From assembly GCA_903917565.1 (NCBI GenBank), contig CAIXBB010000038.1, positions 186,001-250,000 on the forward strand: 64,000 nt of DNA, in the 5' to 3' direction. Both the position numbers and the translations under genes were made by a program. This document shows, piece by piece, positions 19,189 through 27,799 of this stretch. Within the stretch, counting starts at the first letter, position 1. Every line of letters starts with the position of its first letter. The notes below the pieces were generated by a model. The model did no database searches. It saw only the letters and a list, made by a program, of their open reading frames with translations, and was not told the DNA's origin. Source of the stretch: an uncultured cyanobacterium (lineage in GTDB: Bacteria; Cyanobacteriota; Cyanobacteriia; PCC-6307; Cyanobiaceae).

Positions 19189-22035
19189 TCAACCGGCCGG
19201 CGGCCGTTCCGTGGCCGGATCCAGCTTGCCGTTGCCACCGGCCAGCAGATCCTCGATCTCGCAGACCGGGAAGCGGTTGATGCTCTTGAGCGCCAGGCGC
19301 GAGTTGCGGCGCAGCTGCTCGCTGATCGCCTCGCAGTAGGGAATCTGAGCCAGGAGATCGACGGTGCGGCGCAGGATCCGCACCACATCGCCCTCATCGA
19401 GGGAGGTGTTGGCGATCACGTCGCTCCAGCTGGCGCCACGGGCCCAGGCGTGGACCAGCCCGGTGAGCTCCGGCTCCCACCACACCGGCACCACCACCAA
19501 GGCCCGCTCCTGCTGGCGCTGCAGCTCGCGCCGCAGGCCGCGCAGGTCGTGGAGCGCCTCCTCGGAGGCCGGTGGTGGCGGGTAGCCGCACCAGAGATCG
19601 GGCCGGTTCACCTCTGTGGAGATGGCCTCGAGCACCGCCGCCAGCTCAGCCGGATCCAAGGCATCCAGGTGGCCGCTCATCAGGGCCAGCCCCAGCCAGA
19701 GCTCGTTGTCGCCCCGCAGGGCGGCCACGGTGCGGCCCACCTCGGTGGGCTCCAGCCCCTCCTCGCCGTCGAGGGCGCCGAAGAAGCGCAGGATGTCGAT
19801 CAGGGAGAGGAAGGTGTCCCAGTGGCGGTTGGCCCGGTGATGCAGCAGCCGCTGGCGTTCGCCGATCTCCTCCTCCAGTTCCTCCATGCGGCGGCGGTGC
19901 TTCTTGAGGTGCTTGCGGTCGCCCCAGCGGTGGGCCGGGTGGGCCTCCAGCTCCTGCTCCAGCTGCAGCACCAGCTGGCCCTGCTGCTGCACCTCCCCGG
20001 CCAGGTCGTAGCGGGGGGTGTGCATGTCATGGCGGCGGGCCATCGAGGACACCGCCAGGGCCAGGCCGCCGCTGGCGTTGTCGCCATGGCGCAGCTCGTT
20101 GGCGTGGTGCAGCTCCGGCGGCTCCAGCTGGTTCACCTGCAGGCAGCTGAGCTCGGCGTGCAGGGTCACCACCGCATGGCAGGGCAGCAGGATCCAGACG
20201 TTCTCGTCGGTGAGGCAGAGCAGGAGCGGGAACTGGCCGGAGCCGGGCACCTTGGCCACGATCACCGCCGGGGTGACCCGGCTGCGCAGGGCCGGCGCCT
20301 TGACGCTCACGAGGGTGCCCTCACTGGCGAACTGCAGCGCCAGGGTGAGTTCGTGGGCCAGGGTTTCCTCGGCCTGCTGCTGCAGGATCCGGTGCAGGCG
20401 GCGCTCCTCCCGCAGGCGGCCGCGGACCTTCTCATAATCTTCGAAGTCGTCCCAGGGCACCTCGCCGCCACTCGATTCCAGGCTGGCCAGCTGGGCCATG
20501 AGCTCGGCGATGCGGGATTCGTCCTCGGCCAGATCCAACCCCGCCAGGTACCGGCCGAAGCTGCGCTCCACCAGCTCCCGGGCCTTGGCCAGGTCGTAGC
20601 GCTGCAGCAGGTTGAGCACCATGCCGTAGCTGGGGGTGAACTGGCTCACCAGGGGATCGGCCGGGCTGGTGGCCAGGGCGCCGGCCTCCCTGACCCCCTC
20701 GAAACGGCTCTGAACCGTCACCACGTAGCCCTGGGTGTCAAGGCCGCGGCGGCCGGCGCGGCCAGCCATCTGCAGGAATTCACTGCCCATCAGCGGCCGG
20801 TGGCCGCGCTCGGTGCGCTTGGAGAGGGCCGAGATCACCGTGGTGCGGGCCGGCATGTTGATGCCGGCGGCCAGGGTTTCGGTGGCGAACACCACCTTGA
20901 TCAGCCCCTGCTGGAACAGCTCCTCGATCAATTCCTTCCAGGCCGGCAGCACGCCGGCGTGGTGGGCGGCGATGCCCCGCAGCAGGGCATCGGCATGGCC
21001 GCCCTCCCGCACCGCCTCCGGGGTGACCGCCATGAAGGCGTCCAGCCGTCGGCGGATCCGCACCTGCTCGCCGGCATCCACCAGGCACACCTTGGCCAGG
21101 TCGCGCACGGAGCGGTCGCAGTTGCGGCGGCTGAAGATGAAGTAGATGGCCGGGAGCATGTCGCGCTCCGCCATCTGGGCCACCACGAAGCCGATCGGCG
21201 GCGCCTCCGGCTGGGGCGGCCGCGGTTCCTTCGGTCCCTTGCGGCGGGTCGATTTCGGAGGGCGCCAGACCTTGCAATTCGGATGCAGGCCGGTGCCCTC
21301 GTCGTTGAGCAGCGGATGCAGGCCTTTGGCGCTGCAGAAACTGAAGGCCAGGGGGACGGGGCGGAAGTCGCTGTGGATCAGCCGGGTGGGGCCGTGCACC
21401 CTCTCGATCCAGTCGGTGAGTTGCCCCGCGTTCGCCACCGTGGCCGAGAGGGCCACCAGCTGCACCCGGGTGGGGCAATGGATGATCGATTCCTCCCAGA
21501 CGGTGCCCCGCTGGGTGTCATTCATGTAGTGGCACTCATCGAGCACCACCGCCTCCACATCGGCCAGGGGATCGTCGTCGGCGTGGTCGATCTCCGCGTA
21601 GAGCATGTTGCGGAAGATCTCGGTGGTCATCACCACCACCTGGGCCTCCCGGTTCAGGCTCAGATCCCCGGTGAGCAGGCCCACCTTCTCGTGGCCGAAC
21701 TGGTGGCGGAAATCGCGCAGCTTCTGGTTGGAGAGCGCCTTGAGGGGCGTGGTGTAGAACACCTTCTGGCCATGGGCCAGGGCCCGGTGGATGGCGTACT
21801 CGCCCACCAGGGTCTTGCCGGAGCCGGTGGGAGCACTCACCACCACCGAGTGGCCCTGGTTGAGGGAATCGATCGCCTCCAGCTGGAAATCATCCAGGGG
21901 AAAGGGGAACAGCTCCTCCGCCGGCGTTACGGCGTTGTTCCCGGCCGGGGTGCAGCTCGTCACGTCACTGCCGTCCGCGTTGTTGCTGGGCCCGTCGGCG
22001 CGGGTGGAGCTGCCAACGTCGGGGCGGTCGAGCAT
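19189..22035 (-). CDS. Ski2/Mtr4-like DExH RNA helicase with C-terminal DSHCT-type region
   Basis: 948 aa superfamily 2 helicase. Walker A is SAPTGSGKT, the motif II box is VLDECHYMND (DECH), motif III is ALSATVANA, and motif VI is the glutamine/arginine element QMAGRAGRRGLDTQG. The C-terminal 350 residues resemble the DSHCT region of Ski2-like helicases. Cyanobacterial members are close to plant ISE2, a chloroplast RNA helicase. A role in RNA processing or turnover is likely. The first 40 residues are polar and Asn/Ser-rich, so the exact start is uncertain. It is divergent from bioF. Confidence 0.9.
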   Translation of the reverse strand: MLDRPDVGSSTRADGPSNNADGSDVTSCTPAGNNAVTPAEELFPFPLDDFQLEAIDSLNQGHSVVVSAPTGSGKTLVGEYAIHRALAHGQKVFYTTPLKALSNQKLRDFRHQFGHEKVGLLTGDLSLNREAQVVVMTTEIFRNMLYAEIDHADDDPLADVEAVVLDECHYMNDTQRGTVWEESIIHCPTRVQLVALSATVANAGQLTDWIERVHGPTRLIHSDFRPVPLAFSFCSAKGLHPLLNDEGTGLHPNCKVWRPPKSTRRKGPKEPRPPQPEAPPIGFVVAQMAERDMLPAIYFIFSRRNCDRSVRDLAKVCLVDAGEQVRIRRRLDAFMAVTPEAVREGGHADALLRGIAAHHAGVLPAWKELIEELFQQGLIKVVFATETLAAGINMPARTTVISALSKRTERGHRPLMGSEFLQMAGRAGRRGLDTQGYVVTVQSRFEGVREAGALATSPADPLVSQFTPSYGMVLNLLQRYDLAKARELVERSFGRYLAGLDLAEDESRIAELMAQLASLESSGGEVPWDDFEDYEKVRGRLREERRLHRILQQQAEETLAHELTLALQFASEGTLVSVKAPALRSRVTPAVIVAKVPGSGQFPLLLCLTDENVWILLPCHAVVTLHAELSCLQVNQLEPPELHHANELRHGDNASGGLALAVSSMARRHDMHTPRYDLAGEVQQQGQLVLQLEQELEAHPAHRWGDRKHLKKHRRRMEELEEEIGERQRLLHHRANRHWDTFLSLIDILRFFGALDGEEGLEPTEVGRTVAALRGDNELWLGLALMSGHLDALDPAELAAVLEAISTEVNRPDLWCGYPPPPASEEALHDLRGLRRELQRQQERALVVVPVWWEPELTGLVHAWARGASWSDVIANTSLDEGDVVRILRRTVDLLAQIPYCEAISEQLRRNSRLALKSINRFPVCEIEDLLAGGNGKLDPATERPPAG

Positions 22036-22124
22036 AGGGGAATCCTATGGGCTGGCCGCGACCCGCTTGCCCCTAGGGTTTTCTGACCAGAGTTCGGGCA
22101 CGTCCCTTGGATGCCGACGGCCTG

Positions 22125-23324
22125 ATGCCTCCCTGGCGGCGGCGACTCCATGACGGGCTGGCAGGCCGGCACCAGCAGCGACGGCGGCGGCTGCGCAGTT
22201 TCCGCCCCACCGATGGCATGGCCCTGCAGGAGGAGCCCGCGGGGGCCGCGGCAACGACCTCACCGATCCCTCTGCTGGATCTGGCCAGCAACGACTACCT
22301 GGGCCTGAGTCGCCATCCAGGCGTGATCGCCGCGGCCCTGGCGGAGCTCGAAAGCAGCGGCCTGGGAGCCGGCGGCTCGCGGCTGGTCACCGGCACCCGG
22401 CCGGTGCATCTGCAGCTGGAGGCCGCCCTGGCCGCTTGGCTGGGCCGGGAGCGGGTTCTGCTGTTCCCCAGCGGATTCCAGGCCAACGTCGCCGCCGTGA
22501 GCGCCCTGGCCGATCGCCATGCCCTGGTGTGCGCTGACCGCCACGTGCATCACTCGCTGCTGGCCGGGGTGCGCGCCAGCGGGGCGCGGCTGGTGCGCTT
22601 CGCCCACAACGACCTGGAGGATCTGGAGCGGCGGCTGGCGCAGGCCCGCTCCAGGCAACCCGAGCAGACCCTGCTGGTGCTCAGCGAGAGCCTGTTCAGC
22701 ATGGAGGGCACCAGTCCGGACGTGCTGGCCCTTGCCGGCCTGTGCCGGCGGCACGGGGCCCTGCTGCTGCTCGATGAGGCCCATGCCCTGGGGGTGCTGG
22801 GACCCGGGGGCCGCGGCCTGGCCCACGGCCTGGAGGGGGTGAATCTGGTGAGCGGAACCTTCGGCAAGGCCTTCGGCGGCGGCGGCGCCTTCCTTGCCAC
22901 CGACGCGCTCCTTGGCGAATGGCTGCTGCAGAGCAGTGGCGCCTTCTGCTACACAACCGCCCTGGCCCCGCCCCTGGCGGCAGGAGCCCTGGCGGCGTTG
23001 AAGCTGATCCAGTCCCGGCCCGATGGGCCACAGGCTCTGCTGAAACGGGGCGAACGCTGGCGCCAGGCCATCGAAGCGGCGGGCTGGCGGCGGCCGGCCG
23101 GCCACGGCCCGATCCTGCCGCTGCTGGTGGGGGAGGACGGGGCCGCCCTGGCCCTGCAGCAACGCCTCGAGGCCGCCGGCCTGCTGGCGGTGGCGATCCG
23201 TCCCCCCACGGTGCCCGCCGGAACAGCCCGACTGCGCTTGGTGCTGCGCCAGGATCTCCCCTCAGGAACCCTTCCCCGCCTGATCAGGGCCCTCGGCCCG
23301 GCCCCGACCCCCCTCACCCCTTGA
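22125..23324 (+). CDS. bioF: 8-amino-7-oxononanoate synthase
   Basis: PLP enzyme condensing pimeloyl-ACP with L-alanine, the first step of biotin ring assembly. 399 aa from the ATG at 22125 (MPPWRRRLHDG); a TTG at 22107 would add six residues. Landmarks are the substrate segment ASNDYLGLS, the LLLDEAHALGVLG strand with the cofactor Asp, and the PLP lysine Lys248 in SGTFGKAFGG. The stop shares one base with the start of bioK (TGATG). It is the first gene of the operon bioF-bioK-bioC-bioD-small gene-bioA. Confidence 0.95.
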   Translation: MPPWRRRLHDGLAGRHQQRRRRLRSFRPTDGMALQEEPAGAAATTSPIPLLDLASNDYLGLSRHPGVIAAALAELESSGLGAGGSRLVTGTRPVHLQLEAALAAWLGRERVLLFPSGFQANVAAVSALADRHALVCADRHVHHSLLAGVRASGARLVRFAHNDLEDLERRLAQARSRQPEQTLLVLSESLFSMEGTSPDVLALAGLCRRHGALLLLDEAHALGVLGPGGRGLAHGLEGVNLVSGTFGKAFGGGGAFLATDALLGEWLLQSSGAFCYTTALAPPLAAGALAALKLIQSRPDGPQALLKRGERWRQAIEAAGWRRPAGHGPILPLLVGEDGAALALQQRLEAAGLLAVAIRPPTVPAGTARLRLVLRQDLPSGTLPRLIRALGPAPTPLTP

Positions 23325-24058
23325 TGGCCCCCAGCGCCCCCGCCAGCCTCCAGGTGATCGCCATGCACGGCTGGGCCGGTGATGGCGCCAACTGGACCCC
23401 CTGGCGGGAGGTGGGCGCTCCCTTTGGCTGGCGCTGGTCCATTGGCGAGCGGGGCTATGGCCCCCGCACCCCGCTCAGCCCCGCCTGGGAAGGAGCCGGG
23501 CGGCGGGTGGTGATCGGCCATTCCATGGGTCCCCACCTGCTGGACGCCGCGGTGCTCGGTGGGGCCGACGCCGTCGTGCTGCTGGCCGGCTTCGGCCGTT
23601 TCGTGCCGCCGGGGGCGGAGGGCCGCAAGGTGCGTGCCGCCCTGGTGGCGATGGCAGAACAGCTGGCCGAGGGGCCCAGCGAAGCCGAATCGGCCCTCCG
23701 GGCCCAGAACCTGCTGCGGCGCTTCCTGAGCGAGGCGGCCAGCCCCGATCCCGCCGAACTGCTGCCGCCCGGGCCCGCCGACCAGCCGGTGGGGATGGCG
23801 GGCCGCGAGCGGCTGCGGCACGACCTGGCCCTGCTGGAGCGCAGCGATGGCCTGCCGGCGGGCTTCCCCACAGCCGCCAGGGTGCTGATCGTGGAGGCCG
23901 AAGCCGACCGCATCGTGGGGCCTGCGGCCCGCGCCCTGCTGCGGCAGGCGCTGCCCCAGGCCGAGGTGGTGAGCCTGCCGGGGGCCGGCCACTGCCTGCT
24001 GCGCAGCCCGGTGATGGGGCCGGTGCTGGACTGGCTCCAGGGCCTGGGCGCGGCATGA
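23324..24058 (+). CDS. bioK: Pimeloyl-ACP methyl ester esterase, BioK type (alpha/beta hydrolase)
   Basis: 244 aa from the ATG at 23324, overlapping the bioF stop by one base. It is an alpha/beta hydrolase with oxyanion segment AMHGWAGDG, nucleophile elbow GHSMG (Ser67), an Asp in EAEADRIV and His in GAGHCLL. It sits between bioF and bioC, where an enzyme is needed to remove the methyl group from pimeloyl-ACP methyl ester. Synechococcus BioK is the described non-orthologous replacement of BioH in this clade; the assignment rests on fold, triad and operon position. Open sequence upstream in the same frame lies within bioF. Confidence 0.85.
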   Translation: MAPSAPASLQVIAMHGWAGDGANWTPWREVGAPFGWRWSIGERGYGPRTPLSPAWEGAGRRVVIGHSMGPHLLDAAVLGGADAVVLLAGFGRFVPPGAEGRKVRAALVAMAEQLAEGPSEAESALRAQNLLRRFLSEAASPDPAELLPPGPADQPVGMAGRERLRHDLALLERSDGLPAGFPTAARVLIVEAEADRIVGPAARALLRQALPQAEVVSLPGAGHCLLRSPVMGPVLDWLQGLGAA

Positions 24059-24837
24059 ACAGCCTGCTTTCCGCCACCGACTCCCGGTCCGCCCTCAGCG
24101 ATCAGGTGCGCCGGCAGTTCGGGCGTGGGGCGGCCGGCTACGAGGCCCAGGCCCTGCTGCAGCGGGCCGTGGCCTGCCGGCTGGGGCGCCTCTGCCGCGA
24201 TCTGCCCCTGCCCGCCGGCCCCCGCGCCGACCTGGGGGCCGGCAGCGGCCTGCTGTCGCGGGCGCTGCCGGCCCAGGGGCTGCTGCAGCTCGACCTCTGC
24301 CCCGAACTGTTGCAGCACAACCCGCAGCAGCCAACTCTGGTGTGGGACCTCAATGACGGGCTGCCGTCGGCATTGCAGGGGGCCGCCCTGCTGGCCTCCG
24401 GCTTCGCGCTGCAGTGGCTCGATGACCCGGCCGGCCAGCTGGGCCACTGGTGCCGCTCCCTGGCCCCGGGCGGCTGGCTGGTGCTGGCGGTGCCCACCGC
24501 CGGCAGCTTCCCCCAGTGGCACCAGGCCGCCGCCGCGGCCGGTGTGGCCTGCACGGCCCTGGAGCTGCCGCCAGCCGACCGCCTGCTCCAGGCCGCCGCC
24601 CGCGCCGGCCTGCATCCCTACCACAGCCGGGTGCTGCGCTTCAGTCGGCCGCATCAGGGGGGGCTGGCCGCCCTGCGCCACCTGCGGCGCCTCGGCGCCG
24701 GCGCCAGCCCCCAGCCACCCCTTGGGGCCAGTGAGCTGCGCAGGCTCCTCGCCAACTGGCCCCAGAAGACATCCCTCACCTGGGAGGTGCTGGTGCTGGT
24801 GGGCCACCGCGACCACCCCGCCGCGTCCGGCCCATGA
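24055..24837 (+). CDS. bioC: Malonyl-ACP O-methyltransferase BioC
   Basis: SAM-dependent enzyme that methylates malonyl-ACP so that fatty acid synthesis can build the pimeloyl chain. 260 aa. It has the BioC pattern QVRRQFGRGAAGYEAQA at the N-terminus, SAM motif I DLGAGSG (about 59-65) and a motif IV-like SGFALQWLDDP. The start overlaps the bioK stop by 4 bp and its stop overlaps the bioD start by 4 bp, so these three genes are translationally coupled. Confidence 0.93.
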   Translation: MNSLLSATDSRSALSDQVRRQFGRGAAGYEAQALLQRAVACRLGRLCRDLPLPAGPRADLGAGSGLLSRALPAQGLLQLDLCPELLQHNPQQPTLVWDLNDGLPSALQGAALLASGFALQWLDDPAGQLGHWCRSLAPGGWLVLAVPTAGSFPQWHQAAAAAGVACTALELPPADRLLQAAARAGLHPYHSRVLRFSRPHQGGLAALRHLRRLGAGASPQPPLGASELRRLLANWPQKTSLTWEVLVLVGHRDHPAASGP

Positions 24838-25469
24838 GCCCCCCCCTTCAGCTGGTGGTCTGCGGCACCGACACCGACGTGGGCAAGACGGTGGTGAGCG
24901 CCCTGCTGGTGCAGGGGCTGGGGGCCCACTACTGGAAACCGGTCCAGAGCGGTCTGGAGGACGGCGGCGACAGCGGCCGGGTGCAGCAGCTGCTCGACCT
25001 GCCTGCCGAGCGGCTGTGGCCGGAGGCCTACCGGCTCACGGCCCCCGTGTCCCCCCACTGGGCGGCGGAGCGGGACGGCCTCAGCATCGATCCGGCCCGG
25101 CTGGCCCTGCCGGCCTGGGACGGGCCGCTGGTGGTGGAGACGGCGGGCGGTCTGCTGGTGCCCCTGCGGCGCGACTGGCTGCAGATCGATCAGATCGCCG
25201 GCTGGGGCCTGCCGGTGCTGCTGGTGGCCCGCAGCGGCCTGGGCACCCTCAACCACACCCTGCTCTCCCTGGAGGCCCTTGAGCGGCGTTCGATCCCCGT
25301 CCTCGGCCTGGTGCTCAACGGCGATCCCCACCTCGACAACCCCCGCACCCTGGCCGCCCTCGGCGGGGTGCCGGTGCTGGCGGAGCTGCCGACGCTGGAT
25401 CCCCTCGACCGCGCGGGCCTGGAGCGGCAGTGGCAGCGCAGTGGCCTGGCCCGTAGCCTGCAGCCATGA
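24834..25469 (+). CDS. bioD: Dethiobiotin synthetase
   Basis: ATP-dependent ureido-ring closure of 7,8-diaminononanoate. 211 aa. The phosphate-binding loop is GTDTDVGKT at residues 11-19, followed by the KPVQSG segment, and VVETAGGLLVPL matches the Mg-binding E-x-AGG element. It overlaps bioC by 4 bp upstream and a 51-codon gene by 4 bp downstream. Confidence 0.95.
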   Translation: MSPPLQLVVCGTDTDVGKTVVSALLVQGLGAHYWKPVQSGLEDGGDSGRVQQLLDLPAERLWPEAYRLTAPVSPHWAAERDGLSIDPARLALPAWDGPLVVETAGGLLVPLRRDWLQIDQIAGWGLPVLLVARSGLGTLNHTLLSLEALERRSIPVLGLVLNGDPHLDNPRTLAALGGVPVLAELPTLDPLDRAGLERQWQRSGLARSLQP

Positions 25470-25621
25470 GCCGGAAGCATCTGCTGGTGACTGGCGCCGT
25501 TGCCGCCATCTGTGCGGGCATCCTGGTGCTGTTCACCGACATCGAGACCAGCGTCACCCGCTGGGTCAACTGCGGGCCGCTGGCCACCGGGGCCGAACAC
25601 CGTTCGGATGTATGCCGGTGA
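25466..25621 (+). CDS. Small single-span membrane protein inside the biotin operon
   Basis: 51 aa, with an ATG that overlaps the bioD stop by 4 bp and an end that overlaps the bioA start by 10 bp. The N-terminus is basic (MSRKH) and is followed by one hydrophobic segment (LLVTGAVAAICAGILVLF, about residues 6-23) and a polar tail with two Cys (36 and 50). The 4-bp coupling, G/C-rich third positions and defined membrane span suggest a real gene, not a gap in the operon. I do not recognise it and assign no function. Confidence 0.55.
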   Translation: MSRKHLLVTGAVAAICAGILVLFTDIETSVTRWVNCGPLATGAEHRSDVCR

Positions 25622-26907
25622 GTCCAAAGGGCGTGGACCGGCCCGGCTGGCATCCCCACCTCTGGCACCCCTTCACCCAGGTGGCGACGGCCGACCCGCC
25701 CCTGCGGGTGGTGCGCGGCGAGGGGGCCCTGCTCGAACTCGATGACGGCCGCCGGCTGATCGACGCCATCAGCAGCTGGTGGGTGACGCTGCATGGCCAT
25801 GGGGAACCCAGCATCGCCGCCGCCATTGCCCGCCAGGCCCGCACCCTGGAGCAGGTGGGCTTCTCCGATTTCCGCCATCCGGCCGCCGAGCAGCTGGCCG
25901 AGCGCCTGGCCGCCTGCAGCGGACTGGAGCGGCTGTTCTTCTCCGACAATGGCTCCACGGCAGTGGAGGTGGCCCTGAAGATCGCCTGGCAGTGGTGGCG
26001 CAACCAAGGCGAACCCCGCCAGCAGCTGATCGCCTTCGAGGGGGCTTATCACGGCGACACCTTCGGCGCCATGGCGGTGGGGGAGCGCTCCCTGTTCTCG
26101 GCGCCCTTCGAGCCGTTGCTGTTCGCCGTGGCCCGGGCCCCCTGGCCCGCCACCTGGTGGGAGGACGACGGGGTGGAGGAACGGGAGGCCGCCGCCCTGG
26201 AGCGGCTGGAAAACCTGCTGCAGACCCCCACCGCGGCGGTGATCCTCGAACCGCTGCTGCAGGGGGCGGGCGGCATGGCCCTGGTGCGCGAATCGTTCCT
26301 GCGCCGGGTGGAGGCGCTGGTGCGCGCCAGCGGGGCCCTGCTGATCGCCGATGAGGTGATGACGGGCTTCGGCCGCAGCGGCCACCTGTTCGCCAGTGGC
26401 CGGGCCGGACTCCGCCCCGATCTGATGGCCCTCTCCAAGGGGCTCACGGGCGGCTTTCTGCCCATGGGGGTCACCCTGGCCCGGGACGCCATCTACGAGG
26501 GCTTCATCGGCACCGCACCGGGCCTGACCCTCTTCCACGGCCACAGCTTCACCGCCAACCCCCTGGGTTGCGCCGCCGCCCTGGCCAGCCTCGATCTGCT
26601 GCAGGAGCGCCCGGAGCGCCATCGGCAGTTCGAGGCCAGGCACCACCCCCATCTGGAGGCCCTGGCACGCCATCCCCTGGTGCGACGCCCGCGGCTACTG
26701 GGCAGCGTCGCCGCCTTCGAGGTGGCCACTGACACCCCCGGCTACCTCAATCCGGTCGGGCCGCAGCTGCAGCGGCAGGCCCTGGCCCGGGGCGTGTTCC
26801 TGCGGCCCCTGGGGCAGGTGGTCTACCTGCTGCCGCCCCTTTGCATCGACGACGACCAGCTGGCCCACTGCTACGCCGTCATCGAGGCCGCCCTCTCCAG
26901 CCTCTGA
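25612..26907 (+). CDS. bioA: Adenosylmethionine-8-amino-7-oxononanoate aminotransferase
   Basis: PLP aminotransferase making 7,8-diaminononanoate. 431 aa from the ATG at 25612 (MPVSPKGVDR); this start overlaps the preceding small gene by 10 bp. The class III motif IADEVMTGFGR contains the PLP Asp (Asp247), and the Schiff-base lysine is Lys276 in LSKGLTGGFLPMG. The N-terminal WHPFTQ motif is characteristic of BioA. It is the last gene of the biotin operon; bioB is not in the window. Confidence 0.95.
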   Translation: MPVSPKGVDRPGWHPHLWHPFTQVATADPPLRVVRGEGALLELDDGRRLIDAISSWWVTLHGHGEPSIAAAIARQARTLEQVGFSDFRHPAAEQLAERLAACSGLERLFFSDNGSTAVEVALKIAWQWWRNQGEPRQQLIAFEGAYHGDTFGAMAVGERSLFSAPFEPLLFAVARAPWPATWWEDDGVEEREAAALERLENLLQTPTAAVILEPLLQGAGGMALVRESFLRRVEALVRASGALLIADEVMTGFGRSGHLFASGRAGLRPDLMALSKGLTGGFLPMGVTLARDAIYEGFIGTAPGLTLFHGHSFTANPLGCAAALASLDLLQERPERHRQFEARHHPHLEALARHPLVRRPRLLGSVAAFEVATDTPGYLNPVGPQLQRQALARGVFLRPLGQVVYLLPPLCIDDDQLAHCYAVIEAALSSL

Positions 26908-26928
26908 AGGGGTACGGCCTGCAGGAGC

Positions 26929-27195
26929 TCAGGGACCCGCCAGGATCGCCGCCTCCACATCGGCCCGCGAGAGTCCGTAGGGGAACTGCCGCGCCGTGGT
27001 GCGACCCTCCTGGTGCCAGCTCACCCGCAGTTCCTCCACCTCCATCTCAATGCGGGCGCTCCACTCGGGACGGTGCAGGTCCCAATGGGCGACGTTGGTC
27101 CGCGACTGGCTGGCGCCCAGCTGGCGCAGCCAGGCCTCCAGGGCGGGCAGGGGGTGGTTGTAGAGGGGGGTGGGCGCGGGAGGCAGGGTCACCAT
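26929..27195 (-). CDS. DUF3143 family protein
   Basis: 88 aa. LPALEAWLRQLGASQSR at the N-terminus and the C-terminal FPYGLSRADVEAAILAGP match the cyanobacterial DUF3143 family. The middle (WDLHRPEWSARIEMEVEEL) is typical as well. Function unknown. Its start overlaps the 3' end of the J-domain gene by 7 bp; the pair J-protein plus DUF3143 suggests a shared role. Confidence 0.82.
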   Translation of the reverse strand: MVTLPPAPTPLYNHPLPALEAWLRQLGASQSRTNVAHWDLHRPEWSARIEMEVEELRVSWHQEGRTTARQFPYGLSRADVEAAILAGP

Positions 27196-27728
27196 CGGAT
27201 CGGCGGAGGCTGGCTGGGAGAGGGGGGTGAGGCGGCGGGCGGAAGCGGGGGCACGGCGACCGGCGGAGCCGCGGGGGACGAAGCCGTTTCAAGTTCGGCC
27301 CACCAGCTGGGCCAGGCCATCATTTCGGCGCCCCGCGCCCAGGCCACACCCAGCCCCAGCACCAGGCTGAGCACCAGGGCCAGGGCCAGCAGCAGCAGGG
27401 CGAACCATTCGCCGCCGGAGAGGGCCCGGCGCACCGACACCGGGCGCGCAACAGCCACCGACGGGGGACGCCGGACCGGGGAAGGGAGGGCGCTCTGGAG
27501 GAGGCTGGCGTCGTAGAGCCGCCGGGCGGCCGGATCACTCAGCACGGCATAGGCGTGGCGCAACTGGCGGAAGGCCACCTCGGCCTCGCTCGCCGGCAGG
27601 GCGGTGGTGTCGGGGTGGTAGCGCTTGCTGAGGCCCCGGAACGCCTGGCGCAGCTCCTGATCGGTGGCCGTGGGCTGCAGCTGCAGAACCTGGTAGTGAG
27701 TAGGGGAGGGCTTGGCTGTGGAGGACAT
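27189..27728 (-). CDS. Membrane-anchored J-domain (DnaJ-like) protein
   Basis: 179 aa from the ATG at 27728. The N-terminal J-domain (about 10-75) has the HPD motif at residues 38-40 (SKRYHPDTT), needed to stimulate Hsp70 ATPase. No Gly/Phe or zinc-finger region follows. A linker leads to one membrane span (ALLLLALALVLSLVLGLGVAW, about 109-129) and a Pro/Ser-rich tail. The layout suggests a co-chaperone that recruits DnaK to the membrane. It overlaps DUF3143 by 7 bp and is divergent from rsmG. Confidence 0.85.
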   Translation of the reverse strand: MSSTAKPSPTHYQVLQLQPTATDQELRQAFRGLSKRYHPDTTALPASEAEVAFRQLRHAYAVLSDPAARRLYDASLLQSALPSPVRRPPSVAVARPVSVRRALSGGEWFALLLLALALVLSLVLGLGVAWARGAEMMAWPSWWAELETASSPAAPPVAVPPLPPAASPPSPSQPPPIRW

Positions 27729-27799
27729 GGTCCCAGAGGCGGCGGTGGCAGCCTGCCCGGCGTGAGGGATCCTAGGGAGAAGCACCACTGCCGTAGCGG

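Noticed and set aside
19168-19203. CCGCCGG/CCGGCGG inverted repeat between purB and the helicase gene as a terminator
   Set aside because: No T-run on either strand and a long loop; such G/C palindromes are frequent by chance here.
19159-22086. 975-codon open frame on the + strand opposite the helicase gene
   Set aside because: His/Gln/Gly-rich with no family pattern; it mirrors a clear Ski2-like helicase on the other strand. In high-GC DNA the antisense frame is often stop-free.
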